From positions 1 to 64,000 of the forward strand of contig JAZNMO010000127.1 of the NCBI GenBank assembly GCA_045579665.1: a stretch of DNA of 64,000 bases. The letters are read 5' to 3'. The DNA is from COE1 sp045579665. GTDB taxonomy: Bacteria > Bacillota > Clostridia > Lachnospirales > Lachnospiraceae. The notes beneath the pieces were generated by a model. It did no database searches, was not told where the DNA came from, and saw only the letters and a list, made by a program, of their open reading frames with translations. Both the position numbers and the translations under genes were made by a program. Positions 41,517-50,922 of this stretch are shown in pieces; the first letter of the stretch is position 1; each line of letters opens with the position of its first letter.

Positions 41517-42536
41517 ATGAAGCGCGTAACAATACAGGATATTGCCAAGGAAATGGGTCTAAGCCGCAATACAGTAGCAAAAGCATTGAGTGACGGTGCA
41601 GTCTCTGTACAGACAAAATATGCAGTTGTGCAGAAGGCGATGGAAATGGGCTATGCAAAGCTGGATGACAGCCTGGTAATGGAGTATCAGGAAAAGAAGA
41701 AGCGAACAAATTCCGGAACCATTTTGGTGCTATTTAATCAATGGCAGTCGGTATTTTGGAATAGAGCTTTAGCCGGTATCAGTACGGGAGTCAGTGAAGA
41801 AGGCTATCGTATGCAGCTGCATATAGTAGATGATGCTGATAAAGATGGTGAAGAAACGCTGCAGGTGATTGGACCGGATGTAAAGGGCATTCTGTTTTTG
41901 TGTATTTTCCCCATTCAATTTGTTAACGGAATCGAAAAGGCGGGACTGCCTATGACCTTTTTTAATACGCCGGTAAATGCGATAGAGTATATTGAGCGAG
42001 GAGATGTTTATAATGTGGAGAGCTTTTATTCCATGAATCATCTGACAAGCCATATTATAGAGAAGAAGAATTGCCGTAAGTTGAGTTTTATTGGTTATGC
42101 AGAAGGGTCACGAGTGGTACAGGCAAGATTTTTGGGATATATGAATGCCTGCAATCAGCATGGTATTACTTTAGATGACGCGATGCAATTTACAAGACCG
42201 TCGAATCAGACTTATTTTTCATATGGAATGGTAGAGGAAGCTATCAATCGTATGCCGTATATGCCTGATGCGATTGTGTGTGAGAATGATGATATTGCCA
42301 AATCAGTTGCACTTGTACTGGTGCAAAGAGACCCTGAACTTGCAAGGCGTATGGTAATCACCGGCTTTGATTATACCATTGAAGAGGATTTCTTTAAGAA
42401 GGATATTATTACGGTGGAGGTTAGAATTGAAGAGCTTGGCAAACGTCTTGTCAGGTCTTTGATTGACAGGGTAAAGAATCCGCAGATGGACATTGCTTTT
42501 GTAACAGTGGCAACATATCCTATGCTGGATAAATAA
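41517..42536 (+). CDS. LacI-family transcriptional regulator
   Basis: A 339-residue repressor behind AAGGAGG. The N-terminal HTH reads VTIQDIAKEMGLSRNTVAKAL; a periplasmic-binding-like sensor follows and the C-terminus has the usual VITGFDYT. It sits 65 bp before the GH36 alpha-galactosidase and probably controls it, perhaps through the palindrome at 42555-42575. Confidence 0.88.
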   Translation: MKRVTIQDIAKEMGLSRNTVAKALSDGAVSVQTKYAVVQKAMEMGYAKLDDSLVMEYQEKKKRTNSGTILVLFNQWQSVFWNRALAGISTGVSEEGYRMQLHIVDDADKDGEETLQVIGPDVKGILFLCIFPIQFVNGIEKAGLPMTFFNTPVNAIEYIERGDVYNVESFYSMNHLTSHIIEKKNCRKLSFIGYAEGSRVVQARFLGYMNACNQHGITLDDAMQFTRPSNQTYFSYGMVEEAINRMPYMPDAIVCENDDIAKSVALVLVQRDPELARRMVITGFDYTIEEDFFKKDIITVEVRIEELGKRLVRSLIDRVKNPQMDIAFVTVATYPMLDK

Positions 42537-42554
42537 ATATAGAAAGGGTCATCG

Positions 42555-42575
42555 GTGTAAAATAAATTTTCACAC
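42555..42575 (+). repeat. Palindromic element before the GH36 gene
   Basis: GTGTAAAATAAATTTTCACAC: arms GTGT-x-AAA and TTT-x-ACAC. Nearly the same sequence, as a perfect palindrome, occurs at 49665-49688. It may be a shared operator of the mannan genes or a fragment of an intergenic repeat. Confidence 0.5.
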
Positions 42576-42601
42576 TGGTAATGAGAAGGGTAGGTTAATA
42601 G

Positions 42602-44791
42602 ATGAGCATTACATATTTTGAAAAAGAGAGAATTTTTAAGTTGGATACACCAAATACAAGTTATTTACTTGGAATCGTAGATGAAGAGAATTTTGTGGGA
42701 CATATTTATTATGGAAAGCGTTTGAATGGACATGAGGCAGGCTATCTTATGAGAACCGAGGAGCCTCCTTTTGTACCAAGCAAGAATAACAGAGAGAGAG
42801 GCTCCTTCTATGACTGTTTTCCGTTTGAATATCCAACGAGTGGTCTGGGAGATTATCGTGACAGCTGCTTTAGTCTGCGAACGGTGAATGGTAATGTGGG
42901 TTCTTCTTTGTCCTATGTATCACATAAAATCTATGGCGGAAAGCCTGTACTGGAGGGGCTTCCTGCAACCTTTGGAGAAACTGACAGCTGTGATACGCTG
43001 GAGCTTTACTGTGAGGATAAGTATGCAGGGGTAGAGTATGTGCTGATTTATACAGCGTTTCAGGATACAGATGCCATTACAAGAAGTGTACGCATTAGAA
43101 ATACCGGCAAAGAGCCTGTTTATCTGACAAAGGTATATTCAGCATGTCTTGATATGGATAATAAGGATTTTGATATGATTACACTTCACGGAAGCTGGGC
43201 TAGGGAGCGTCATATTCAGAGAAAGACTCTTGGTTTTGGTATGCAGGGTGTGACATCCTTTAGAGGAAAGTCCAGCCACCAGAATCACCCATTCCTTGCA
43301 CTTGTGACGAAGAATACCACACAGGAGACAGGCGAGGTATATGCCATGAATTTTGTGTACTCGGGCAATTTCTGTGCACAGGCTGAGGTATCCCAGTTTG
43401 ACAGTGTAAGAATGTCAATGGGTATTCATACAGAGAACTTCTGTTGGAAGCTGGAGAGCGGAGAAAGCTTCCAGGCACCTGAGGCAGTCATGGTGTACTC
43501 AGCAGCAGGACTTGATGGTATGACAGCTGCTTTCCATCATTTATATAAGAAGCATTTGATTCGTGGGGAATATAAGGATAAGAAGAGACCAATTCTGATT
43601 AATAACTGGGAAGCAACCTATTTTAATTTTGATACACAGAAGCTTCTTAGCATTGCAAAAGAGGCGTCAAAGCTTGGTATTGAGATGCTGGTTATGGATG
43701 ATGGCTGGTTTGGAAAGAGAAATAGTGACAATTGTGCATTGGGCGATTGGGTTGTCAATGAAGAGAAAATACAGGGCGGCTTAAAGTATCTTGTGGACGA
43801 AGTGAATAAGCTTGGGATGAAGTTTGGTATCTGGTTTGAGCCGGAAATGATTTCACCGGATTCGGATTTATATCGTGCACATCCTGATTGGGCAATTGCG
43901 ATTCCGGGACGTAAGGCTACGGAGTCCAGACAGCAGTATGTATTGGATTTATCAAGGCCAGAGGTTGTGGACTATGTTTACGAAAAGGTAGCAGCTGTAC
44001 TGCGCAGTGCGAATATTGAATATGTGAAATGGGATATGAATAGAGAACTGACAGACTTAGGAAGCTATTGTCTGCCTGCTGACAGACAGGGAGAACTGTA
44101 TCACAGATTCGTGCTTGCAGTGTATGAACTACAGGGCAGACTGGTAAAGGAATTTCCACATTTATTATTGGAGAACTGTTCCGGCGGCGGTGCACGTTTT
44201 GATCCGGGTATGTTGTACTTTAGTCCACAGATATGGTGTTCGGATGATACGGATGCAATTGAGCGTTTGGAGATTCAGGAAGGTACAGCACTTATTTATC
44301 CATTGTCGACTATGGGTGCACATGTGTCAGATTGTCCAAATCATACCGTAGGAAGGATAACTCCATTTGAGACTAGAGGAATTGTGGCATTGGCAGGAAC
44401 CTTTGGCTATGAGCTTGATGTTACGAAGATTTCGCAGGAAGACAGAGATATGATTCCGCAGCAGGTAGCGATGTACCATAAGTATAATGATTTGGTAAGA
44501 CAGGGTGAATATTATCGACTTGCATCTTACTCGCAGAATCGTCAGTATGATTGCTGGGAGGTTGTAAGTGAGGATAAGAGTGAGGCTTTGGTTACCTATG
44601 TACAGGTATTAAACAGACCTAACTTTAAGTCGAGACGCATTTACTTAAAAGGATTAGCTTCTGATAAGCTTTATCGTATAGAAGGCGATGAGGCTGTTTA
44701 CAGTGGTGAAATGCTGATGAATGCAGGTTTACCGGTGCCGAATCCTTGGGGCGATTTCCAAGCGAGATTAATTCATTTGATAGAGGTATAA
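42602..44791 (+). CDS. GH36 alpha-galactosidase
   Basis: A 729-residue enzyme. The nucleophile Asp is D478 in YVKWDMNREL and the acid/base D548 in CSDDTDAIERL, the same numbering as well-studied tetrameric GH36 enzymes. No signal peptide, so intracellular. It removes alpha-1,6-galactose from galactomannan or raffinose-type oligosaccharides. In this locus it debranches imported galacto-manno-oligosaccharides. Confidence 0.95.
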   Translation: MSITYFEKERIFKLDTPNTSYLLGIVDEENFVGHIYYGKRLNGHEAGYLMRTEEPPFVPSKNNRERGSFYDCFPFEYPTSGLGDYRDSCFSLRTVNGNVGSSLSYVSHKIYGGKPVLEGLPATFGETDSCDTLELYCEDKYAGVEYVLIYTAFQDTDAITRSVRIRNTGKEPVYLTKVYSACLDMDNKDFDMITLHGSWARERHIQRKTLGFGMQGVTSFRGKSSHQNHPFLALVTKNTTQETGEVYAMNFVYSGNFCAQAEVSQFDSVRMSMGIHTENFCWKLESGESFQAPEAVMVYSAAGLDGMTAAFHHLYKKHLIRGEYKDKKRPILINNWEATYFNFDTQKLLSIAKEASKLGIEMLVMDDGWFGKRNSDNCALGDWVVNEEKIQGGLKYLVDEVNKLGMKFGIWFEPEMISPDSDLYRAHPDWAIAIPGRKATESRQQYVLDLSRPEVVDYVYEKVAAVLRSANIEYVKWDMNRELTDLGSYCLPADRQGELYHRFVLAVYELQGRLVKEFPHLLLENCSGGGARFDPGMLYFSPQIWCSDDTDAIERLEIQEGTALIYPLSTMGAHVSDCPNHTVGRITPFETRGIVALAGTFGYELDVTKISQEDRDMIPQQVAMYHKYNDLVRQGEYYRLASYSQNRQYDCWEVVSEDKSEALVTYVQVLNRPNFKSRRIYLKGLASDKLYRIEGDEAVYSGEMLMNAGLPVPNPWGDFQARLIHLIEV

Positions 44792-44798
44792 TATGTTC

Positions 44799-44835
44799 GG
44801 TGGCAGGTACACATATGGTATCTGCCATCTTTTTT
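44799..44835 (+). terminator. Terminator after the GH36 gene
   Basis: GGTGGCAGGTAC pairs (with G-T wobbles) with GTATCTGCCATC, followed by seven T (from 44829). Confidence 0.88.
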
Positions 44836-44867
44836 ATTGCATTTTTGAATTGTGTATAGGAAACACC

Positions 44868-44896
44868 TTGACAAATATATTTAACTAAATTATATT
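44868..44896 (+). promoter_or_regulatory. Promoter of the second LacI gene
   Basis: TTGACA (44868-44873), 17 bp, TATATT (44891-44896). The ~80-nt leader has several TTTAACT/TTAATTTAATTAA palindromic stretches that could be autoregulatory sites. Confidence 0.75.
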
Positions 44897-44980
44897 AAAA
44901 ATAGTTTAAAAGTTACGAGTTAATTTAATTAATTTAAGTAAGGCGTAATACAGGATTGACGGAAAGGTATAGGTATTAGT

Positions 44981-46006
44981 ATGGTGAAATCAGTGAAGCT
45001 GGCTGATATAGCAGCAGAGTTGAACGTCAGTGTAGTTACGGTGTCCAAAGCATTGGCCGGACAAAAAGGGGTAAGCGAGGAGCTAAGAAAGAAGATTAAG
45101 GACTTAGCAGATGAGATGGGGTATACACCAATTCATGGCTCGCGCAAGGAAAAGAGTAAATCTTATACAATAGGGGTAATAAGTATCGAAAGTTATTTTG
45201 CGAAGTTCGCATCCTTTTACTGGAAGATGTATCAGGAGATTGCAACAAGTGCAGTAAAAAAGAATTGTTTTACGATGCTTGAAGTAATCAGCGATGAGGA
45301 TGTAAGGGATATGCAGGCACCAAAGCTCTTACAGGAGGACAAGGTGGACGGTATTATTATTATCGGTCAGCCGAGCAAAGAGTATTTAAAGATGCTTTAT
45401 CAGCATAAGAAGACTCCTATGATTTTCCTTGATTTTTATGATGGGGAAGAGGATTGTGATTTTGTAGTATCGGAGAGCTATTATGGTTCTTATAAGGTAA
45501 CCAATTATTTGATTCGTAAGGGGCATAGGAAGATTGCTTACGTGGGAACTTTGATGAGCACAGAGAGTATTACGGATAGATATCTTGGTTATAGAAAGGC
45601 TCTTATGGAGGCAGGAATTGAGTTAAGAGAAGACTGGGTATTGGAAGACAGAGAAAAGCACAGTGGTAAAACCATTGAGAAAGGCTTTGGGTTCGAGCTG
45701 CCTAAGGATATGCCGACAGCCTTTGTATGTAATAATGATATTACTGCATACGGAGTCATAAAGCATTTAGAAGAGGCCGGCTATCGTGTACCGGAGGATG
45801 TTTCCGTGGTGGGATATGATGATTATCTTCATCCGGAGTATGGTGATTCTAAAATTACAACGTATGCAGTGGATATGGCTGAGATGTCTCGTATTACTCT
45901 GCGTAATCTGATTAAGAAGATGGAAAAGGTAAGCTATAATGAAAGTATTCATGTAGTACCGGGCAGATTAATTGAGCGAGAGACGGTAAAGGACCTTAAT
46001 CATTAA
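44981..46006 (+). CDS. LacI-family transcriptional regulator
   Basis: A 341-residue repressor with HTH VKLADIAAELNVSVVTVSKAL, effector domain and late VSVVGYDDYLHPEY. It converges on an AraC-type gene six bases away and stands before the mannan operon that begins at 47289. A role in sensing manno-oligosaccharides is likely by context. Confidence 0.88.
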   Translation: MVKSVKLADIAAELNVSVVTVSKALAGQKGVSEELRKKIKDLADEMGYTPIHGSRKEKSKSYTIGVISIESYFAKFASFYWKMYQEIATSAVKKNCFTMLEVISDEDVRDMQAPKLLQEDKVDGIIIIGQPSKEYLKMLYQHKKTPMIFLDFYDGEEDCDFVVSESYYGSYKVTNYLIRKGHRKIAYVGTLMSTESITDRYLGYRKALMEAGIELREDWVLEDREKHSGKTIEKGFGFELPKDMPTAFVCNNDITAYGVIKHLEEAGYRVPEDVSVVGYDDYLHPEYGDSKITTYAVDMAEMSRITLRNLIKKMEKVSYNESIHVVPGRLIERETVKDLNH

Positions 46007-46012
46007 AGGAAA

Positions 46013-46912
46013 CTATAGGATGGGTGTTGCCTTGCGGAAATAAAGCGGGGTAACACCTGTTTTTTCTTTGAATAAGCGAATAAAATGATTTGTATTGTCA
46101 ATACCTACGCGCTGACCAATAACACCGATTTTATCATCAGTAGACAAGAGCAGCTCTTTTGCTTTTTCAATACGAATTTGATTGAGATACTGCAGAGGTG
46201 TTTCTTCAAAATATTGAGAAAACTCACGGCAGAGACGGTATTTGCTTATTTGATATTTGCGTGCCAGTTCATCTAAAGAAAAAGGCTCATAGTAAGCGGT
46301 ATCAAAGCTTTTCTTCATATCCAGCAGATAGATAGGGATATGATAGGTATCGGAAGCTTCCAGCGAGCGTAACAAAAATAGCTCAGTGTATAGCTGAACT
46401 AAAAGCTTACTGTGAATCAAGGCATGAGTATGGTCGTCCGTATCTTCCTTGCGAAGCTGTTCCCAAATTGGCATAAGATTGGAATAGGAAGTGAGTTTGA
46501 AGATACAGGAGGTATCACATAGCTTGGAATAATAGTAGTCTGTTACGGGACGGCTTACAAAGAGAATGGTATACTCCCATGTGGTGTGAGAGCAGGTAAG
46601 CTTATGTGCTTTTTGGCAGTCAATAAATGCCAAAGTACCGGTTGTGAGCTCATATTCAGCTTCGTGATACAGGAGTTTGCCGCTACCTTTTGTGGTCAGG
46701 ATTAGGCAATAGGCGTTGAGATTTTGGAGTTCATAAGAAAATGGAGGGGTAACTAATATACTTTTACAGCTATAAAGCAGAGGAAGAATTTCGTTAAAAT
46801 CGTAATCATGGGTATAAATCATACCTAAATAATCATGAAATGAAAAACGTGAATGTGCTTCTGTATGAGTGAGGTTTTTGAGAAATTCTTCTTGAATATG
46901 GAATGTCTGCAT
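46013..46912 (-). CDS. AraC-family transcriptional regulator
   Basis: A 299-residue regulator. The N-terminal half is a cupin-like sensor (GSGKLLYHEAEYELTTGTLA); the C-terminal half has two HTH motifs, with LDELARKYQISKYRLCREF and TGVTPLYFRK. It is divergent from the mannan operon across a 375-bp AT-rich gap and is probably its activator. Confidence 0.88.
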   Translation of the reverse strand: MQTFHIQEEFLKNLTHTEAHSRFSFHDYLGMIYTHDYDFNEILPLLYSCKSILVTPPFSYELQNLNAYCLILTTKGSGKLLYHEAEYELTTGTLAFIDCQKAHKLTCSHTTWEYTILFVSRPVTDYYYSKLCDTSCIFKLTSYSNLMPIWEQLRKEDTDDHTHALIHSKLLVQLYTELFLLRSLEASDTYHIPIYLLDMKKSFDTAYYEPFSLDELARKYQISKYRLCREFSQYFEETPLQYLNQIRIEKAKELLLSTDDKIGVIGQRVGIDNTNHFIRLFKEKTGVTPLYFRKATPIL

Positions 46913-46942
46913 ATGGTTTTTCTCCTATTATAAATGAAGAGT

Positions 46943-46980
46943 ATAAGATTTATATTTCTAAAGTAAAGTATAAATCTTAT
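46943..46980. promoter_or_regulatory. Inverted repeat in the AraC/mannan divergent region
   Basis: ATAAGATTTATA (46943-46954) is repeated inverted at 46969-46980. It lies just upstream of the AraC start and could be an operator. In the rest of the 375-bp gap I see no confident promoter, only A+T-rich stretches. Confidence 0.4.
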
Positions 46981-47288
46981 GATAAAAGAAAGCAAGAATT
47001 GTATATAAATTTTAATAATAGTATATTATTGCTTGTAATGTGTATGCTTAATATTAAGTTAAATTAATTTCTTGATAAACTAAAATAAATTAAAAACAAA
47101 TGGAAAACAACCTAATTTAGCTTGGGTAACCTATACACATTAACCAAATTTTAATTTGTTTTATTGTGTAAATGGGGGAAAAGAGGATGGAATGCAATAT
47201 TTGAATATTATGCGCAATTTTAATTGATGACTAAATGATAAAGTAATTTTAAACTATTTTTAAGTTAATGAAAGGTGGTGCTCTATTT

Positions 47289-48476
47289 ATGAACATGCAG
47301 AAGTGGAAAAACGAAATAAGTCAGCATCTGACAGAGGATATCATTCCTTTTTGGAAAGGTCTTAGAGATGATGAATTTGGTGGATATTATGGTTGGATGA
47401 ACTACGATTTGACAGTAGATAAGAAGGCAGCAAAAGGCTGTATCCTGAATAGCCGTATTACATGGTTCTTTTCTAATGCATATGCGTTGTTAAAGGATGA
47501 GAGCTTATTGGAAGAGGCGAAGCATGGCTTTGAGTTTTTGAAGAATCACTGTTGGGATAAGAAGAATGGCGGTGTGTACTGGTCTGTAGCATATGATGGT
47601 ACACCGGAGGAAACCATTAAGCATACCTATAATCAAGCATTTTCTATTTATGCTCTTTCTTCTTATTATGATGCGAGTGGTGATGAAGAGGCACTGCAGA
47701 TGGCATATTTGCTTTTTGATTTGATAGAGGGCAGAATGCGTGATGAGCTTGGCTATAAGGAAGCCTTTGATGAAACCTTCCATGAGATAGATAATGAAAA
47801 GTTATCAGAGAATGGTGTTATTGCGTTGAAGACAATGAATACCTTATTGCATGTGTTTGAGGCATACACAGAGCTTTACAGAGTAGATGGTAATCCTAAG
47901 GTTGCAGAGAAAATAAAGTGGATGATGGATATTATTGCTGATAAGGTATACAATCCTGAGCTTCATCGTCAAGAGGTGTTCTTTGATGACCAGTGGAACT
48001 CCATTATTGATTTGCATTCCTATGGACATGATATTGAGACTGCATGGCTGGTGGACAGAAGTCTTGAGGTGCTTGGAGATAAGGCATATGAGACAAAGCT
48101 TTCGCCGATTACAAAGGATTTGACAGAGCAGATTTACAAGGTGGCGTTTAATGGTGAATCCCTTGCGAATGAATGTGAACGTGGAGTGGTAGATGATTGG
48201 CGCATTTGGTGGGTACAGGCTGAAACTGTAGTTGGTTTCCTTAATGGCAGTCAGAAGAATGCAGAGGATAAAGAAAAGTCAGAGAAGTATTTGGATGCAT
48301 CCATAAAGCAGTGGGACTTCATTAAGAAGTTTGTGCTTGATAAGAGAAATGGAAGTGAGTGGTACTGGCGTGTGGATGCGAATGGTAAGCCTGATGAGGA
48401 GAAGCCTATCGTGGAGCAGTGGAAGTGTCCGTATCATAATGGCAGAATGTGCTTTGAAGTAATGAAGAGAGTATAA
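47289..48476 (+). CDS. Cellobiose 2-epimerase (AGE family)
   Basis: A 395-residue protein; ATG 47289 is used because AAAGGTGG lies upstream, whereas the longer frame begins in that site. It has the alpha/alpha-barrel His motifs LHSYGHDIETAWL, WWVQAETVVGF and CPYHNGRMCFEV of cellobiose 2-epimerases. It converts beta-1,4-mannobiose to mannosylglucose, the substrate of the phosphorylase encoded 13 bp downstream. Confidence 0.9.
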   Translation: MNMQKWKNEISQHLTEDIIPFWKGLRDDEFGGYYGWMNYDLTVDKKAAKGCILNSRITWFFSNAYALLKDESLLEEAKHGFEFLKNHCWDKKNGGVYWSVAYDGTPEETIKHTYNQAFSIYALSSYYDASGDEEALQMAYLLFDLIEGRMRDELGYKEAFDETFHEIDNEKLSENGVIALKTMNTLLHVFEAYTELYRVDGNPKVAEKIKWMMDIIADKVYNPELHRQEVFFDDQWNSIIDLHSYGHDIETAWLVDRSLEVLGDKAYETKLSPITKDLTEQIYKVAFNGESLANECERGVVDDWRIWWVQAETVVGFLNGSQKNAEDKEKSEKYLDASIKQWDFIKKFVLDKRNGSEWYWRVDANGKPDEEKPIVEQWKCPYHNGRMCFEVMKRV

Positions 48477-48489
48477 TGGAGGAACAAAG

Positions 48490-49662
48490 ATGTTTGAACA
48501 GAATAAGAAAGTAGTAATGGATAAGTATGAAGCGATTGTAAATCGTAAGAATAAGAAGTCGGATTTTTATAACGGTATTTATGACAGATATGAGTATCCT
48601 GTATTAACAAGAGACCATATCCCACCATTTTGGAAATATGATATGAATCCTGAAACAAATCCGTATTTTATGGAAAGACTGGGAGTGAATGCAGTTTTTA
48701 ATTCCGGAGCCATTGAGTTAAATGGTAAGTTCTATCTTGTTGCCCGTGTAGAAGGAAATGACAGAAAGTCCTTCTTTGCTGTGGCAGAGAGTGATAATGG
48801 TATCGATGGCTTTAGATTCTGGGATTATCCGATTTTATTGGATGATGTATGTCCGGAGGAGACTAATGTTTACGATATGCGTTTAACAAAGCATGAGGAT
48901 GGTTATATTTATGGAGTGTTCTGTTCAGAGAGCAAGGATACTTCTGTAAATGATTTGTCGGCAGCGGTAGCGGCAGCAGGTATTGTGAGAACAAAGGATT
49001 TGAAGACATGGGAACGTCTTGATAACCTTAAGACCTTGAACTCCCCACAGCAGAGAAATGTAGTATTGCATCCTGAGTTTGTAAATGGTAAATATGCATT
49101 TTACACCAGACCAATGGATGATTTCATTGAGACAGGAAGCGGCGGAGGAGTTGGATTTGGTTTGTGTGAGGACATCGAGCATGCAGTGATTGATGAGGAA
49201 ATCATGACAAGCAGAAGAAAGTACCATACGATTACAGAGGCTAAGAATGGCGCAGGAGCAACACCGATAAAGACGGATAAGGGCTGGATTCACATTGCTC
49301 ATGGTGTGAGAAATACGGCAGCAGGCTTAAGATATGTAATTTATGTATTTGCAACAAGCTTAGAGGAGCCTACAAAGGTTATTGCAGAGCCAAGCGGCTT
49401 CTTTATTGCACCTCTTGCAGAAGAGAGAGTTGGTGATGTATCCAATGTTGTATTCACAAATGGTGCGATTGCAAGAGATAACGGAGAGGTATATATCTAT
49501 TATGCTTCCAGTGATACAAGACTTCATGTTGCAACAACAACAATTGATAAGTTGATTGATTATACCTTTAATACACCAACAGATCCGCTTCGCAGTGTGA
49601 AGTGTGTAGAGCAGAGATGTAACTTTATTAAGGCAAACCTTGATTTTATGAAGAGAGGATAA
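48490..49662 (+). CDS. GH130 beta-1,4-mannosylglucose phosphorylase
   Basis: A 390-residue protein behind GGAGG. Family segments include YEYPVLTRDHIPPFWKYD, FNSGAI and the probable catalytic Asp D129 in NVYDMRLT. GH130 subfamily 1 enzymes split mannosyl-glucose with phosphate into mannose-1-phosphate and glucose. The epimerase next to it supplies the substrate. Intracellular (no signal). Confidence 0.92.
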   Translation: MFEQNKKVVMDKYEAIVNRKNKKSDFYNGIYDRYEYPVLTRDHIPPFWKYDMNPETNPYFMERLGVNAVFNSGAIELNGKFYLVARVEGNDRKSFFAVAESDNGIDGFRFWDYPILLDDVCPEETNVYDMRLTKHEDGYIYGVFCSESKDTSVNDLSAAVAAAGIVRTKDLKTWERLDNLKTLNSPQQRNVVLHPEFVNGKYAFYTRPMDDFIETGSGGGVGFGLCEDIEHAVIDEEIMTSRRKYHTITEAKNGAGATPIKTDKGWIHIAHGVRNTAAGLRYVIYVFATSLEEPTKVIAEPSGFFIAPLAEERVGDVSNVVFTNGAIARDNGEVYIYYASSDTRLHVATTTIDKLIDYTFNTPTDPLRSVKCVEQRCNFIKANLDFMKRG

Positions 49663-49664
49663 TA

Positions 49665-49753
49665 GTGTGAAAAATAAATTTTTCACACGCAAACGTAGTT
49701 TGCGTTGCGAATATTGTGCCTGCACAAGATGCTAAAGCATCTGAAAGTTCGCA
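49665..49753 (+). repeat. Structured intergenic element with four hairpins
   Basis: GTGTGAAAAA/TTTTTCACAC (49665-49674, 49679-49688), CGCAAAC/GTTTGCG (49688-49694, 49698-49704), and TGCGAA (49706-49711) with TTCGCA (49748-49753) enclosing TTGTG/CACAA and AGATGC/GCATCT hairpins. It fills the gap between two mannan genes. The first hairpin resembles the palindrome at 42555. It looks like an intergenic palindromic repeat or an mRNA-processing element. Confidence 0.65.
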
Positions 49754-49768
49754 GGTTATGGAAAGGGC

Positions 49769-50890
49769 ATGGTTATTAGTATGAGAATCGAACCTGAAAA
49801 AGGCATATTAAACAAAGGAAACTGGTATCGTTTAAAAAGAGTGATGCGCAAGGCAATGGCAGGAGAGGAAATCACGGTGGGTTTCCTGGGAGGCTCCATT
49901 ACACAGGGATGCCTTTCGTCTACACCAGAGACCTGCTATGCATATCTTACCTATGAGTGGTGGAAGAATAAGTTTCCAAATACAAAGGTGAACTATGTGA
50001 ATGCAGGAATTGGCGGTACGACTTCGCAGTTTGGTGTTGCCAGAGCAGATAAGGATTTACTTAAGTTTGATATTGATTTCAGTGTGGTAGAGTTTAGCGT
50101 AAATGATGTTAATAATGACCATTTTCAGGAGACCTACGAGGGATTAATCAGAAAGCTGTATGGTTCTAAGACTGCGCCGGCATTGCTGATTGTTAACAGT
50201 GTACAGTATAATGATGGCGTAAATGCCCAGGAGAAGCATAATGAAGTTGGCAAGTATTATCAGATTCCTTGTGTGAGTATGAAGCCGACCATTTACGCTA
50301 AGGTAGAAAGCGGCGAGATTAAGAATACAGATATTACACCGGATGATTTGCATCCAAATGATGCAGGTCATGCGTTGATGGCAGAGGTGATTGTGTATTT
50401 CTTGGAGCAGGTATATGCTGACCTTGAGAATGCTACAGAGCAGGAGCTTGAGATGCCTGCACCGATGACAAAGAACGCTTATGAGAACTCTATAAGATAT
50501 CAGAACAATGAAGCATATCCTATCAATAGAGGCTTTGATTCTGATGAGACACCTCAAAATGATATCAGAGAAATCTTTAGAAATGGTTGGACAGCGTCAG
50601 AAAAGGGTGCAAGTATTACCTTTATGGTAGAGGGAACCTGTCTTGCAGTGCAGTATCGTAAGTCAGTGGTACAGCCTACACCAATTGCCAGAGCCGTGAT
50701 TGATGGCAAGGAGAAGGAAGCGGTTATTTTAGATGGTAATTTTGAAGAAACATGGGGCGACAGCCTGCATTTGGAAACTATTGCAGAGCATATTGCAGGT
50801 GGACTTCATGAGGTAAAGATTGAGATTATTGAAACTCATGAGGATGATAAGGTTCCATTTTATTTAACATCGATTATTGCTTCAAAGTAA
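49769..50890 (+). CDS. CE17-like acetyl-mannan esterase
   Basis: A 373-residue SGNH hydrolase. GFLGGSITQG holds the Ser (about residue 42) and DDLHPNDAGH the Asp-His pair. The C-terminal ~130 residues (from about 245) form a beta-rich, carbohydrate-binding-like domain. This two-domain plan, its companion CE2 enzyme and GH130 neighbours match the acetyl-mannan esterases of Roseburia. It removes acetyl groups from imported manno-oligosaccharides. An ATG four codons on (49781) is an alternative start; neither has ideal spacing. Confidence 0.82.
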   Translation: MVISMRIEPEKGILNKGNWYRLKRVMRKAMAGEEITVGFLGGSITQGCLSSTPETCYAYLTYEWWKNKFPNTKVNYVNAGIGGTTSQFGVARADKDLLKFDIDFSVVEFSVNDVNNDHFQETYEGLIRKLYGSKTAPALLIVNSVQYNDGVNAQEKHNEVGKYYQIPCVSMKPTIYAKVESGEIKNTDITPDDLHPNDAGHALMAEVIVYFLEQVYADLENATEQELEMPAPMTKNAYENSIRYQNNEAYPINRGFDSDETPQNDIREIFRNGWTASEKGASITFMVEGTCLAVQYRKSVVQPTPIARAVIDGKEKEAVILDGNFEETWGDSLHLETIAEHIAGGLHEVKIEIIETHEDDKVPFYLTSIIASK

Positions 50891-50922
50891 TAAGATGGTG
50901 TAATGCCAAAGTGAGGTTTATA

